Shown here in pieces: positions 7,887 to 18,206 of a stretch of 33,292 bases of DNA (the stretch's first letter is position 1; every line of letters begins with the position of its first letter). Made by a program: the position numbers and the translations under genes. Below the pieces are notes generated by a model, which was not told where the DNA came from, ran no database searches, and worked only from the letters and a program-made list of their open reading frames with translations. This DNA is from Planctomycetota bacterium (lineage in GTDB: Bacteria; Planctomycetota; Phycisphaerae; Sedimentisphaerales; Anaerohalosphaeraceae), in assembly GCA_023143375.1 (NCBI GenBank), contig JAGLHQ010000155.1:1-33292 (forward strand), written 5' to 3'.

Positions 7887-9314
7887 ATGAAAAAATGTTC
7901 AACGTTGAACTGCCTGTTCGTGTGGGTTTTTATATTAAGCATTCTGCTCGTTGCCGGGGAAAGTTTCGTGCTGGCTCAGGAGCATGTGGCGTGGAAACTG
8001 GATGGGGCGCAGGAACGTATTGAGAGTCGCCGCATGGGCGCATGTTCTCTGCATCTGGTTTTGCCGGACGGGCAGCCCGTGCCGCAGAAAACATCATACA
8101 ACCTTGACCAGATCCGGCACGCATTCCATTTTGGCGGCTCGCTTGCTGCAGACTGGCTGGTGTCGCGGCAGGAATGGCACCCCGAATTCAAGGAACGTTT
8201 TGCCCGTCTGTTTAATTATGCCACGATTAATTTCTATTGGTCGGTTCACGAAAAGACACCGGGGCAGTGGTGTTACAATCCGGATTCCCGTGAGAAACTG
8301 GCCTGGGCCAGGGCGCAGGGTATGACACTGCGTGGGCATCCGCTGATGTGGCATGAGGTGGTGCCCGATTGGATTACGGACACAGAGCGTCCGGTGGAAG
8401 AGATCGGTCGCGATGCCATGGAGCATATCCGCATGTTGGTGGAGAGCTATCCGGAGATCGACCAATGGGACACCTACAACGAGGCTCCAGGTATCTACCT
8501 GTGTGACGAGCAGCAGGGAGTTCGACGCTGGGTGGAGTCGCTTGGCGGCCCGGGCCCGGTTTCCAGGTCGGTAATCAACGAAGCCCGAAAGGTGCGTCCG
8601 GACGGGTATTACATTCTCAATCATTATTCGGATGCCGACCCGATATACCAAAAGCTGATCGAGTATTGCCTTGAGAAAGATGTTGGTGTGGATGCAATCG
8701 GAATCCAGACGCACATGCATACGCTCACGGATACATTCTCTGAGGAACGACTGTGGAGGATGCTGCAGACCTATTCAAAATACAAACTGCCGATTCACCT
8801 GTCGGAAATCAGTATCCTGAGCTGCGAACGGTTCAAGGATTGGGAATCCCTCAAGGCTTGGAAGAGTGGTGTGGATGAGGCAAAAAGAAAAGTCGCGAAG
8901 CCGCCTGTTTTGCCGAGTACGCCGGAACTGGAGCGTTATCAGGCGCATCTGGCCCGCGATTTCTACACACTGGCGTTCAGCCATCCTTCAGTGGAGGCAA
9001 TCGTTTGGTGGAGCATCACCGATCTGCAACCGTGGCGCGGCATGCCGGCAGGGCTACTCGATGCCGACGGCAATCCGAAGCCGGTCTATACAGAACTGGA
9101 CCGGCTGATCAACGGAGAGTGGAAGACGCGGATTACAGGCAAGACGGTTCGCGAAGGCAGGGTGGATTTCAAGGGATTCTACGGCTCCTATGAAGTGCAT
9201 GTTGAGCTTGGTGGTGAAACGTTGGTCGGAACATTCGATCTGGCCCGCGGCACGAACGGCGTGCGGAAGGTGGTGTTGAACGAGAGAAAACAAGCAAGGA
9301 AAAGTGAATTATGA
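7887..9314 (+). CDS. GH10 family endo-xylanase-like protein
   Basis: GHPLMWHEVVPDW, QWDTYNEAPG acid/base, IGIQTHMH, IHLSEISIL nucleophile; signal peptide. Confidence 0.85.
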   Translation: MKKCSTLNCLFVWVFILSILLVAGESFVLAQEHVAWKLDGAQERIESRRMGACSLHLVLPDGQPVPQKTSYNLDQIRHAFHFGGSLAADWLVSRQEWHPEFKERFARLFNYATINFYWSVHEKTPGQWCYNPDSREKLAWARAQGMTLRGHPLMWHEVVPDWITDTERPVEEIGRDAMEHIRMLVESYPEIDQWDTYNEAPGIYLCDEQQGVRRWVESLGGPGPVSRSVINEARKVRPDGYYILNHYSDADPIYQKLIEYCLEKDVGVDAIGIQTHMHTLTDTFSEERLWRMLQTYSKYKLPIHLSEISILSCERFKDWESLKAWKSGVDEAKRKVAKPPVLPSTPELERYQAHLARDFYTLAFSHPSVEAIVWWSITDLQPWRGMPAGLLDADGNPKPVYTELDRLINGEWKTRITGKTVREGRVDFKGFYGSYEVHVELGGETLVGTFDLARGTNGVRKVVLNERKQARKSEL

Positions 9315-10672
9315 AAACCAGACTTATTAAACGCTGTGTCCATATTGTCGTCGGGGCTGTGCTGTATGCCGGCCTCGCGGTGTATGCCAATCAAGTCCCG
9401 GCATCCAGGCCCGCCAACATTATTCTGATCATGGCCGATGATCTCGGCTATGAATGTATAGGCTCGTACGGGGGAACCTCGTACGAGACGCCGAACATTG
9501 ATCGCCTTGCCGAAACCGGAGTGCGCTTCGAGCATTGCTATTCGACGCCGATCTGCACCCCTTCGCGTGTGCAAATCATGACCGGCGTGTACAATATTTT
9601 CAACTATACCCGCTTTGCTTATTTGGACCGAAGCCAGACTACTTTCGGCCACTTGCTCAAGGCGCACGGACACGCCACCTGCATTGCCGGCAAATGGCAG
9701 CTTGGCCACGAGCCCGATGCCTCGCAGCACTTCGGTTTCGACGAGTCCCTGCTTTGGCAGCATACGCGCCGGAATTTTTCTAATGAAACCAAGACCGATA
9801 CGCGTTACGGGAACCCACAGCTCGAACGCAATGGAAAGGAAGAGGACTATTCGAATGGTGAATACGCTCCCGACCTGTTGAACGAATTCATCTGCAATTT
9901 CATCGACGAACACAAGAAAGAGCCCTTTTTCGTATATTACCCCATGATTCTTCCGCATGCCCCATTTGTGCCGACCCCCGACTCGAAAGACTGGAACCCG
10001 TCCGGCAAAGGAGTCCCGAAAGGAGGCGGGGACGTGGAATACTTCGGCGATATGGTCGCCTACGTAGATAAGGTCGTCGGTGCAATAATCGACAAGCTCG
10101 ATGCAAGCGGACTTGCCGACAATACCTACATTATCTTCACCGCAGACAACGGAACCCTCGGAACCATCGTGTCGAAGTTGAACGGCAAGGACGTTCGTGG
10201 CGGGAAAGGACTCATGACCGATGCCGGTACCCGTGTTCCCCTGGTTGTACGCGGACCGGGCGTCGCCAGAGGGCTTGTCTGCGACGATCTCGTCGATTTT
10301 TCCGATTTTCTGCCTACTCTGTGCGACATGGCCGATGTGCCCGTTTCCTCGGGATTGAAAATAAATGGCAGAAGTTTTCTTCCCCAGCTCAAGGGGCTGG
10401 AAGGCAATTCCCGGAAATATGTCTATTGCTGGTATCAAATTCCGAAATTCATAGAGCACTTTGGTCCGTTGAAAGTTCAGGCCTTTGCCCGTAACCGCCG
10501 GTACAAGCTCTACCTGACCGGAGAGTACCATGACATCAAACATGATATCATGGAGAAAAATCCGCTCAAGTCCGTGGGTCTCTCCGCTGAGGCCGCCTGC
10601 GTAAAAGAGGAACTTCAGTCCGTCATTGATAAATACCAAACACTGTCAAACAGAAAGGTGAAAAATGATTAA
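9311..10672 (+). CDS. S1-family sulfatase
   Basis: NIILIMADDLGYECIGSYGG; CTPSR motif; ATGA overlap with upstream GH10. Confidence 0.92.
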   Translation: MKTRLIKRCVHIVVGAVLYAGLAVYANQVPASRPANIILIMADDLGYECIGSYGGTSYETPNIDRLAETGVRFEHCYSTPICTPSRVQIMTGVYNIFNYTRFAYLDRSQTTFGHLLKAHGHATCIAGKWQLGHEPDASQHFGFDESLLWQHTRRNFSNETKTDTRYGNPQLERNGKEEDYSNGEYAPDLLNEFICNFIDEHKKEPFFVYYPMILPHAPFVPTPDSKDWNPSGKGVPKGGGDVEYFGDMVAYVDKVVGAIIDKLDASGLADNTYIIFTADNGTLGTIVSKLNGKDVRGGKGLMTDAGTRVPLVVRGPGVARGLVCDDLVDFSDFLPTLCDMADVPVSSGLKINGRSFLPQLKGLEGNSRKYVYCWYQIPKFIEHFGPLKVQAFARNRRYKLYLTGEYHDIKHDIMEKNPLKSVGLSAEAACVKEELQSVIDKYQTLSNRKVKND

Positions 10673-12125
10673 ACAATTATTGATAGGTATCATGTGCATG
10701 GCGGCGGTCTCGGTGGGAAACGCGGCCGCAAAGAGACCCGTTAGCAAACGGCCTAATTTCCTTATCATCATGGCTGACGATGTCAGCCCGGAGCAGTTCG
10801 GATGCTATGGCAATAAGGAGAATAAGACGCCCCACATCGATGCATTGGCAGAGAGCGGTGTTATGTTCAACACGGCATGGGCAACGCCGATGTGCTCCCC
10901 GACGCGCTCGCTGCTGGTAACGGGGCGCTATCCGTGCCGCACCGGTGTCTGGCACAACGATCTGAGAATCAAGGTTGTTGATAACCAGGATCGGTGGAAT
11001 TTTGCCGGATATCACCTCACGTTCGCGCGTGTGCTGCGCAAGCACGGCTACCGAACGGCCATCGCCAGCAACATCATGGCGCTGGGTGCGTCGGTCTATT
11101 CCAAGGAGGCCGGTTTTGACGAGCAGTGCATACACGGCCTGACTCTGGCCGATGTGCCCGAAGTATCCGTCTTCTCCGGTAAGTTCGAAGGGAAATATAA
11201 CTTCCCAGATGCAAAGCCCGTGCCTTCGCGGTACTGGCATCCGTGTGTGATCCGAAACGGCCAATTGGTCGAGACCTCGCCCGAAGACTTCGGCCCCGAT
11301 ATCTATACCGACTTCCTGATCGATTTCATGAAGCGACACAAGAAACAGCCGTTCCTGGCCTACTACCCGATGAAGCTGGTGCATGATATCGCCGGTGGCG
11401 GGCTTCCAACCACCCCTGTGCATGGCCGTCCCGGCAGCAACAAGGGTGGTAACGTTAAGGATATGACCGAATATGTCGACATTCTGATCGGACGACTGGT
11501 CAAAGCCCTCGACGAATTCGGTTTGCGTGAAAACACCATTGTCATCTTCACCTCCGACAACGGTGGTTCGCATGGCAAAAAGATGCACGCGAACGAGGAC
11601 GGTCCTCGCGTTCCTTTCGTGGTCAGCTGTCCGAGCATCGTCAATCGCCGCGGCGTCACGAGCGAACTCATGGAATTCTCGGATATCTTTCCGACGTTCA
11701 TGGAATTTTCCGGGGCCAGCGTGCCGACGGGATATGAACTGGATGGCAAGAGCCTGGTGCCTTTTCTGACGGGCAAGAGCGATGTCCATCGCGATTCGAT
11801 CATCAGCTACATCGCCACGGCCCGCATGGCGCGCACGCGACGCTGGCTGCTTGAGGCCGTCGATCCTGTTTATGGCGATCCGAAGGGCAGGCTGTACGAT
11901 TGCGGTGCAGGGCATCTGCGCAAGCAATATAAGGAAGTTACCGGCTCCACCGATCCGGAAGTAGTTGCCGCCCGCAAAGCCTTGGAGAAGATTCTCGATC
12001 GCAATCCGTGGCCGAGCCGGACGGACCCAGATGTCGAAGCAGAGGTGAAGAGCTACGACAACATGCCCTACAAGCACTACTTGGATACCGGAAAGCTGGC
12101 TGGAAAATCAACGGACCCCAAATAG
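10665..12125 (+). CDS. S1-family sulfatase
   Basis: NFLIIMADDVSPEQFGCYGN; CSPTR motif; overlaps upstream sulfatase by 8 bp. Confidence 0.92.
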   Translation: MIKQLLIGIMCMAAVSVGNAAAKRPVSKRPNFLIIMADDVSPEQFGCYGNKENKTPHIDALAESGVMFNTAWATPMCSPTRSLLVTGRYPCRTGVWHNDLRIKVVDNQDRWNFAGYHLTFARVLRKHGYRTAIASNIMALGASVYSKEAGFDEQCIHGLTLADVPEVSVFSGKFEGKYNFPDAKPVPSRYWHPCVIRNGQLVETSPEDFGPDIYTDFLIDFMKRHKKQPFLAYYPMKLVHDIAGGGLPTTPVHGRPGSNKGGNVKDMTEYVDILIGRLVKALDEFGLRENTIVIFTSDNGGSHGKKMHANEDGPRVPFVVSCPSIVNRRGVTSELMEFSDIFPTFMEFSGASVPTGYELDGKSLVPFLTGKSDVHRDSIISYIATARMARTRRWLLEAVDPVYGDPKGRLYDCGAGHLRKQYKEVTGSTDPEVVAARKALEKILDRNPWPSRTDPDVEAEVKSYDNMPYKHYLDTGKLAGKSTDPK

Positions 12126-12182
12126 CACAGGAGGAGAATGATATAAAACATGCGTTGTTGTCTGTGAGGCGCTAAGCACAGC

Positions 12183-12250
12183 CGGACACTACTTGTAAAT
12201 TGGGGCATTATAACCTCTCAACAAGTGTCCGTCATCTGTTTACCACCTCA
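12183..12250 (+). repeat. Dispersed 68 bp repeat, full copy 3
   Basis: 63/68 identical to reverse complement of 33173..33240; hairpin CGGACACT(act)TGT...ACAAGTGTCCG. Confidence 0.9.
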
Positions 12251-14145
12251 TTCACCTGTGAAAAATAATGTTTGATCAAATCGTTAACATAAGGGTCAGT
12301 ACTTTCGGATTGAATTTTTCTGACCGTCTCAACGGCACTTGCGGATTCTGGCAGCATCTCGTCAAGAGCTTCGATGGCGAAATGAACAACTCCCTTCGGC
12401 GGCGCATCATTTTTCAATTCCTTCTCAACAGCATTGACTGCCGGGCTCTTGAGACCGCTTCGGTAAAGTGACTTGCCTGCAGCTATACGGACACTGGGCG
12501 AAGTGTCCCCGACAGCCTGCTCAAGCTTCGCGATATCCTCAGGTGTCTTTACAGGTAACTGTCCGATCGCAATAACCGCCCAACAACGAACTGACGTATT
12601 ATTGTCCTTGAGGGCCGCATAAATCTGCTCACGGTCTGAATTTTCAGGCTTACCGGCAATATTGGCTATCCTCAAGAGCCTGCGCAGCTGCTGTTTTCCT
12701 CCTCGCCGATGCAGGATATCATATTCACTTCCATACTTCTCGGCATCTGCCAGTAATTCTGGCTCAGGCAACAAACCAGTATCTCTCGTTTGAAGCATCC
12801 ATTGCTCAAGTGCAGATCGAAGCTTCTTTTTGACGGCGGCATATTTGGGATCATCGGCGATGTTGCAAAGTTCATAGGGATCTCTGTCCAGATCATAAAG
12901 TTCCTCGAATGGACGTTTGTTTGCCATCCATTGAGCCTGCAGCTTATTGAGCTTGCCCTCTGCGTAAAGTTTGCGCATTTGCTTCATGGTATTGCACTTT
13001 TCAGCGTATTGGAGATGGAAAAAATAAGGATTGTAATTCTCGAAATTTCGCAGATATCGGTATTTCTTATCCCTTACCGCACGTACCATGTCGTGGCGTT
13101 CATCGATTCTCTGGCGTGCGCCGAAAATATATTTACGTTCTGGCGAAAGATTGCGCCCGAGAAACGCCCTGCCATGTATGTGATCCGGTATCTCAACACC
13201 TGCAAGGTTCATCACTGTAGGAGCCAAATCGATCAAATTCACCAACTGATCATCGACACTCCCAGCTTTGCTTTGGCCGGTGTCCCTGTATTTTTCGGGA
13301 ATTCTTACAATCAGAGGAACAAGTGTACCGGTATCATAAAGACATCGTTTTGCCCGTGGCAGGCCGTTGCCGTGATCGGACCAGATAAATATGATCGTAT
13401 CCTCATAGAGCCCTGCCTGTTTGATCTGATCGATACATTCGCCTACAAAATAATCGAACTCAGTAATCGTTTCGAACAATCTTGCGTAGTCTTTGCGTAC
13501 TGCGTCAGTATTTGGGTAAAGAGCGGGAACGCTCATGTTCTCCGGTTTCTGCCATTGGGATCGCTTCAGTTTCGCGGGATGTGTGCTTTCAAAGTCTTTA
13601 CTGCTCCAGAGCTTTGATTCATGTGTGTTGAAAAAATTGAACACAGAAAAGAACGGTTTTCCGACAGGCCGGTTTTTCCAGTGAGCGTCACGGCTGGACT
13701 GATCCCATGCCTGCTCTGATCGGTTGAAGTTATAGTCTTCTTTGTCGCAGTTACTGCAGTAATATCCTGACCGGCGCAGATAGCGTGTAAAACATTGTAT
13801 CTTTTCTGGTATAATCGCTTTGCATCGCATATTCACACCGCCGAAACTGCTTGGGTACATTCCTGTAATGATCCCAGTTCTGCTGGGAGCACAGACACCG
13901 TGAACTGTAAACGCGCGCGTATAGCGAACAGACTCAGCCGCGATTTTATCAATGTTCGGGGTTATCGCGTGTTCCTGTCCATAGCATCCCAGATGAGGAC
14001 TTATGTCTTCGCAGGATATCCAGAGTATGTTAGGCCGATCGCCACTTCCGCCGCCATTAACCTGTAAGTTTTCCAAACAGCCCGGCAGGGCTATGCCGGC
14101 TGCGCCGAGGCCCATCGCTTTAACAAATTTTCGCCTGTTCATCAT
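12232..14145 (-). CDS. S1-family sulfatase with C-terminal HEAT-repeat-like region
   Basis: NILWISCEDISPHLGCYGQ; CAPSR motif; C-term SVRCWAVIAIGQLPVKTPEDIAKLEQAVGDTSPSVRIAAGKSL. Confidence 0.9.
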   Translation of the reverse strand: MMNRRKFVKAMGLGAAGIALPGCLENLQVNGGGSGDRPNILWISCEDISPHLGCYGQEHAITPNIDKIAAESVRYTRAFTVHGVCAPSRTGIITGMYPSSFGGVNMRCKAIIPEKIQCFTRYLRRSGYYCSNCDKEDYNFNRSEQAWDQSSRDAHWKNRPVGKPFFSVFNFFNTHESKLWSSKDFESTHPAKLKRSQWQKPENMSVPALYPNTDAVRKDYARLFETITEFDYFVGECIDQIKQAGLYEDTIIFIWSDHGNGLPRAKRCLYDTGTLVPLIVRIPEKYRDTGQSKAGSVDDQLVNLIDLAPTVMNLAGVEIPDHIHGRAFLGRNLSPERKYIFGARQRIDERHDMVRAVRDKKYRYLRNFENYNPYFFHLQYAEKCNTMKQMRKLYAEGKLNKLQAQWMANKRPFEELYDLDRDPYELCNIADDPKYAAVKKKLRSALEQWMLQTRDTGLLPEPELLADAEKYGSEYDILHRRGGKQQLRRLLRIANIAGKPENSDREQIYAALKDNNTSVRCWAVIAIGQLPVKTPEDIAKLEQAVGDTSPSVRIAAGKSLYRSGLKSPAVNAVEKELKNDAPPKGVVHFAIEALDEMLPESASAVETVRKIQSESTDPYVNDLIKHYFSQVNEVVNR

Positions 14146-14275
14146 AAGAGACCTTTATTCGATCGAATGTCGGTCGGCAATCTTGCTTGCTTGTCGCTGA
14201 CAATTTTATCTTTGTCAACAATTTACTTGTCACCGACAAGCTTTGCTCTGGCGGCTTTTCGGAGCTTTAAAGCTA

Positions 14276-15700
14276 TCATTTTCGAATCTGGTCGAGTTTC
14301 TTTTTCAGCTTGTTTACCAGTTTTGCCATATCCGGATGTTCGGCAATATTGACATTTTCGTCCGGATCGTTCTGGTGGTCATAAAGCATGCGTGCATAAC
14401 ATTTGCCGTCGTCATCGGTCCACTCGGTATACAGATACCTGTCCGTCCTTATCGAGTCGGCATCATGGTATCGGCTGAATGCCGCGTCTTTAATATGAAT
14501 TTCATGGTTCTTAAGAGCCGGCATAAGACTTTTTCCTTGCAACTGAACGGGTTTTTTCAGACCGGTCAGGTCACAGAGTGTCGGGAATATGTCTATAAAT
14601 TCCGTCAGTGAATCCGATGTTCTGTTTTTGGTCATTCCCGGCACCGAAATAATTATCGGTGCCCGCAATGAAGTGTTGAAACTACAATGCTTGGCCCAGA
14701 GGGTATGTTCGCCAAGATTCCAGCCGTGATCACCCAGAAGTACGACAATGGTATTGTCCTTCAGGTTCAACTCTTCAAGCATATCCAGAAGCCGTCCTAT
14801 CTGGGCATCGGCGTAACTGGCGCAGGCATAATAACCCTGGATCAATTTTCTGGCTAAATCGTCCGGCATTTCCTCTTTTTTCGGCATTCCGAAATAGCCT
14901 CTAAGCTCATGCCATCCATGAAAAGCGGCATCAGGAGCGTCTTTTGCACGAAACGCATTGTCTGCAAGATCGATCTTTTCAAGCGGGTACATATCCCAAT
15001 ATTTTTTAGGTGCATTAAACGGCAAGTGAGGCTTACGTAACCCCGCTGCAATAAAGAAAGGTTTGTCGGTTTTTGCAAGACGCTTGATGTCCTCAATTGT
15101 CTTATCTATCATTTTTCCATCCTTATAGATACTGTCTTCCGCATCGACGTTTTCATAAGCGGGGCCGGAGTTAACGTTCTGCAGTTCTATATTTTCCGGT
15201 AGTTGATAGTCTCTCCAATGGCCCGTCGGTTCGAAATGCGGTTCAGTCCAGCTTTGGGTGCTATCGTCATCATGATGAAATACCTTTCCGTTGGCTATTG
15301 TGTGATAGCCGTTTTTCTTGAAGTGCTCACCGAGAGTTACTGCGCCGGGCGCATCTTTTTGGGCATAGGTATAGTATGTTACGAAGCGTTTTCTGTCCGG
15401 CCGTATTCCTGTAAACAGACTCGCTCTTGAAGCTCCACAAACCGGAACCTGGCAATAGGCCTTGGAAAAAACAACACCATCGGACGCAAGTCTGTCGATA
15501 TTGGGAGATATCATCTGCTTTTGACCGTAGCATCCCAGTTGAGGCCTGAGATCATCAACAATGATAAATAAAACATTCGGTCGTTTTTTCGGTGTTTCCC
15601 CGAACACGGTCGACAGGTTTACTGAGGCAAGACATAAAAAGACGATACAGACGGTTTTTAAAAAAGACCTTTTTGATATTTGCTTATTCATTTTGATCAC
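14276..15700 (-). CDS. S1-family sulfatase, iduronate-2-sulfatase-like
   Basis: NVLFIIVDDLRPQLGCYGQ; CGASR motif; GDHGWNLGEHTLWAKH. Confidence 0.9.
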   Translation of the reverse strand: MIKMNKQISKRSFLKTVCIVFLCLASVNLSTVFGETPKKRPNVLFIIVDDLRPQLGCYGQKQMISPNIDRLASDGVVFSKAYCQVPVCGASRASLFTGIRPDRKRFVTYYTYAQKDAPGAVTLGEHFKKNGYHTIANGKVFHHDDDSTQSWTEPHFEPTGHWRDYQLPENIELQNVNSGPAYENVDAEDSIYKDGKMIDKTIEDIKRLAKTDKPFFIAAGLRKPHLPFNAPKKYWDMYPLEKIDLADNAFRAKDAPDAAFHGWHELRGYFGMPKKEEMPDDLARKLIQGYYACASYADAQIGRLLDMLEELNLKDNTIVVLLGDHGWNLGEHTLWAKHCSFNTSLRAPIIISVPGMTKNRTSDSLTEFIDIFPTLCDLTGLKKPVQLQGKSLMPALKNHEIHIKDAAFSRYHDADSIRTDRYLYTEWTDDDGKCYARMLYDHQNDPDENVNIAEHPDMAKLVNKLKKKLDQIRK

Positions 15701-15760
15701 CTTGATAAAACTGTTTATCTGACATTTTCCATTTAACTGTTTACTAGAGCAATTTAATTT

Positions 15761-18091
15761 TTACGGTTCGACAAATAACCGTACAGTTTGAAGGTCCTGG
15801 TCACGGGAAGAATTTCCGGCCATTATTTTGAATTCGCCAGGTTCTACCACATCATTCATATTGATATCATAAAAAGACAAATGCTCGGGAGTAATATCCA
15901 ATATGACGGTTTTGGTTTGACCAGGGTCAAGTGTTATGCGTTCAAAACCTTTCAATTCTTTCACGGGACGTGTTACCGAACTGATGCAGTCACGGATGTA
16001 CATCTGCACCACCTCGTCGCCGGTTACTTTGCCGGTATTGGTCACATCAATTAATACACGGGTTGAACCATCGGTTTTAATGGTGTCTTTTTCGAGCCGG
16101 AGTCCGCTCATTTCAAATTGAGTATAACTCAATCCAAAACCAAACGCATACAACGGCTTTACGTCATCAAACAGATAGCCCCTGCGGGCAGACGGTTTAT
16201 AATTGTAGTAAGCAGGGATATGACCGACCGAACGGGGAATCGTAATCGGAAGTTTCCCTCCCGGGTTAACCTGGCCGAACAGTACCTGCGCGACCGCTTT
16301 ACCGGTTTCTTGACCGAGATACCAACATTCAAAAATTGCGTGTGCCTTTTCCTTCAGATTATGTATCACCAGCGGTCGACCATTGAACAAAAGAGCGATT
16401 ATCGGCTTGCCAGTATCGGCAATAGCGTTGACAAGCTCATCCTGCAAACCCACCATCTGAAGGTTCGTACGGTCGCCCATATGATTTACTTCATAGGCTT
16501 CCCGCGAGGTCTGTTCGTTACCGCCGACAGCGAGAACAACCACATCGGCCTGTTCGGCAACTTTTACGGCTTCAGCAATCGATTTGCGGTCGTCTTCAGG
16601 GTTACTGAGGACAACCTCGTCTTCTTCCCAGCTTCCTCCTACGGTAATCTTGCAGCCTTCGTGGTAGAGCAGTTTTACTGAATCGCCAACGTATTCCTGA
16701 ATTCCCTCCAATACGGTCGAGCAGTGCTTGGGAACACCGCTGTATCCTCCAAGCATTTCACGGTCGGCATTGGGACCGATGACGGCGATTGTCTTGACTT
16801 TGGACACATCGATCGGTGCGGTATCATCCTCGTTCTTAAGAAGCGTTATGGTTTTACAGGCCGCCTCAAGAGCCAACTTGGCGTGTGTCTCACAGCCAAC
16901 GGTTTTTTTGGCGGTTTCTGGACAAACGTAGGGGTCCTCGAACAGCCCGAGTTTAAATTTCCATTCCAGCATCGGCTGAACCATCTGGTCGATAGCCGAT
17001 TCTGATATGCAGCCTTCTTTAGCCAACTCCACAAGGTTCGGATAGCAATCAGGCTCAGGCAGTTCGATATTGACTCCCGCGTTAAGGGCCAATTTCGCGG
17101 CCTGTTTGCCGTTTTCAGCCAAGTGCTGACCAAAGAAGCCTTCTCTTTCATTGAGTTCACGAATCGCGTAATAATCAGAAACAACATAGCCTTCAAACTC
17201 CCACTCCCGGCGTAGTATGTCACCTAAAAGCCACTTGTTGGCATGGGAGGGTACACTGTCAATTTCATTATAGGAGGCCATCACACTAATCGCCCCGGCC
17301 TGCTGAATCGCTTTCTTAAACGGATACAAAAACACCTCACGAAGTATCCGACAGGAGACGTTCACAGGGGCGCAATTTGTCCCTGATTCAGGCTCGCTAT
17401 GTGCCGCAAAGTGTTTAAGTGTTGCGATAACATGCTTTTTGTCGGCAAATGTTGCGTCACCCTGAAATCCTTTGACCGCTGCTACTCCCATACGGGACAC
17501 AAGATACGGGTCTTCGCCATAGGTTTCCTCGACACGACCCCATCGGGGTTCGCGTGCAACATCGACAACCGGCGTCAGTGCCTGGTGCACCCCGCAAAGG
17601 CGGGCTTCTTTAGCCGTCATCGCATAAAGACGGAACAAGAGCTCCGGATCGAAGGTTGCGGCAAGACCTATCGGCTGGGAAAAACAGGTAGCTTCCCTGG
17701 CGGCAAGACCGTGGAGACACTCGGCATGAAAAACAACAGGAATCCCAAGGCGACTGTTTTCGACGAAAAATTTTTGAATTGTGTTGGTCAGTTCCGCAGT
17801 TTGCCCGGGTGTTTTTCCATCGAAATGAGTTCCAGGCCGGGCCACCTGACCTAAACCATGCTTAAAGCTGATTTTGGCTTTCTGAAAGTCAAAATCACCA
17901 TTTTCATCAATCAATGTCTTTGGGGCGTCATTCCAGACACAGACCATCTGCGCAACTTTTTCTTCCAGGCTCATCCGTGAAAGAATATCTTCTGTCCGCC
18001 GTTTAACTGGCATGTCCGGATTTAAGTAGTCTGGTTTATTGTCGGCTGAACTTGCGTCCATAATCACCTTGCTGTTTTGCTCAATTCTCAT
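15761..18091 (-). CDS. GH3 family beta-glycosidase (beta-xylosidase/beta-glucosidase type), no evident signal peptide
   Basis: GVHQALTPVVDVAREPRWGRVEETYGEDPYLV; GYVVSDYYAI nucleophile; C-terminal Fn3-like domain. Confidence 0.92.
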   Translation of the reverse strand: MRIEQNSKVIMDASSADNKPDYLNPDMPVKRRTEDILSRMSLEEKVAQMVCVWNDAPKTLIDENGDFDFQKAKISFKHGLGQVARPGTHFDGKTPGQTAELTNTIQKFFVENSRLGIPVVFHAECLHGLAAREATCFSQPIGLAATFDPELLFRLYAMTAKEARLCGVHQALTPVVDVAREPRWGRVEETYGEDPYLVSRMGVAAVKGFQGDATFADKKHVIATLKHFAAHSEPESGTNCAPVNVSCRILREVFLYPFKKAIQQAGAISVMASYNEIDSVPSHANKWLLGDILRREWEFEGYVVSDYYAIRELNEREGFFGQHLAENGKQAAKLALNAGVNIELPEPDCYPNLVELAKEGCISESAIDQMVQPMLEWKFKLGLFEDPYVCPETAKKTVGCETHAKLALEAACKTITLLKNEDDTAPIDVSKVKTIAVIGPNADREMLGGYSGVPKHCSTVLEGIQEYVGDSVKLLYHEGCKITVGGSWEEDEVVLSNPEDDRKSIAEAVKVAEQADVVVLAVGGNEQTSREAYEVNHMGDRTNLQMVGLQDELVNAIADTGKPIIALLFNGRPLVIHNLKEKAHAIFECWYLGQETGKAVAQVLFGQVNPGGKLPITIPRSVGHIPAYYNYKPSARRGYLFDDVKPLYAFGFGLSYTQFEMSGLRLEKDTIKTDGSTRVLIDVTNTGKVTGDEVVQMYIRDCISSVTRPVKELKGFERITLDPGQTKTVILDITPEHLSFYDINMNDVVEPGEFKIMAGNSSRDQDLQTVRLFVEP

Positions 18092-18206
18092 TATACATCC
18101 AGTTGTAATTAATTTATACTTTAATGTTTACATTCAATTTTTGAATCATATATTCCAGATAGAAAAATTCATAAACTGTAAACTTTACCAGAAAAGATAA
18201 TCGCTG

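Noticed and set aside
9188-10639. 483 aa minus-strand ORF antisense to the sulfatase at 9311
   Set aside because: Shadow ORF; the plus-strand frame has a complete S1 sulfatase with all motifs, and the antisense peptide has no recognisable domain.
10677-12077. 466 aa minus-strand ORF antisense to the sulfatase at 10665
   Set aside because: Shadow ORF from codon bias; plus-strand sulfatase is clear.
12790-13617. 275 aa plus-strand ORF inside the sulfatase at 12232
   Set aside because: Antisense to conserved sulfatase sequence; no domain or ribosome-binding context.
14165-14245. Repeated cttgtc/ttgtc(a/g) units as a CRISPR-like or tandem array
   Set aside because: Irregular spacing, very short units, no spacer structure.
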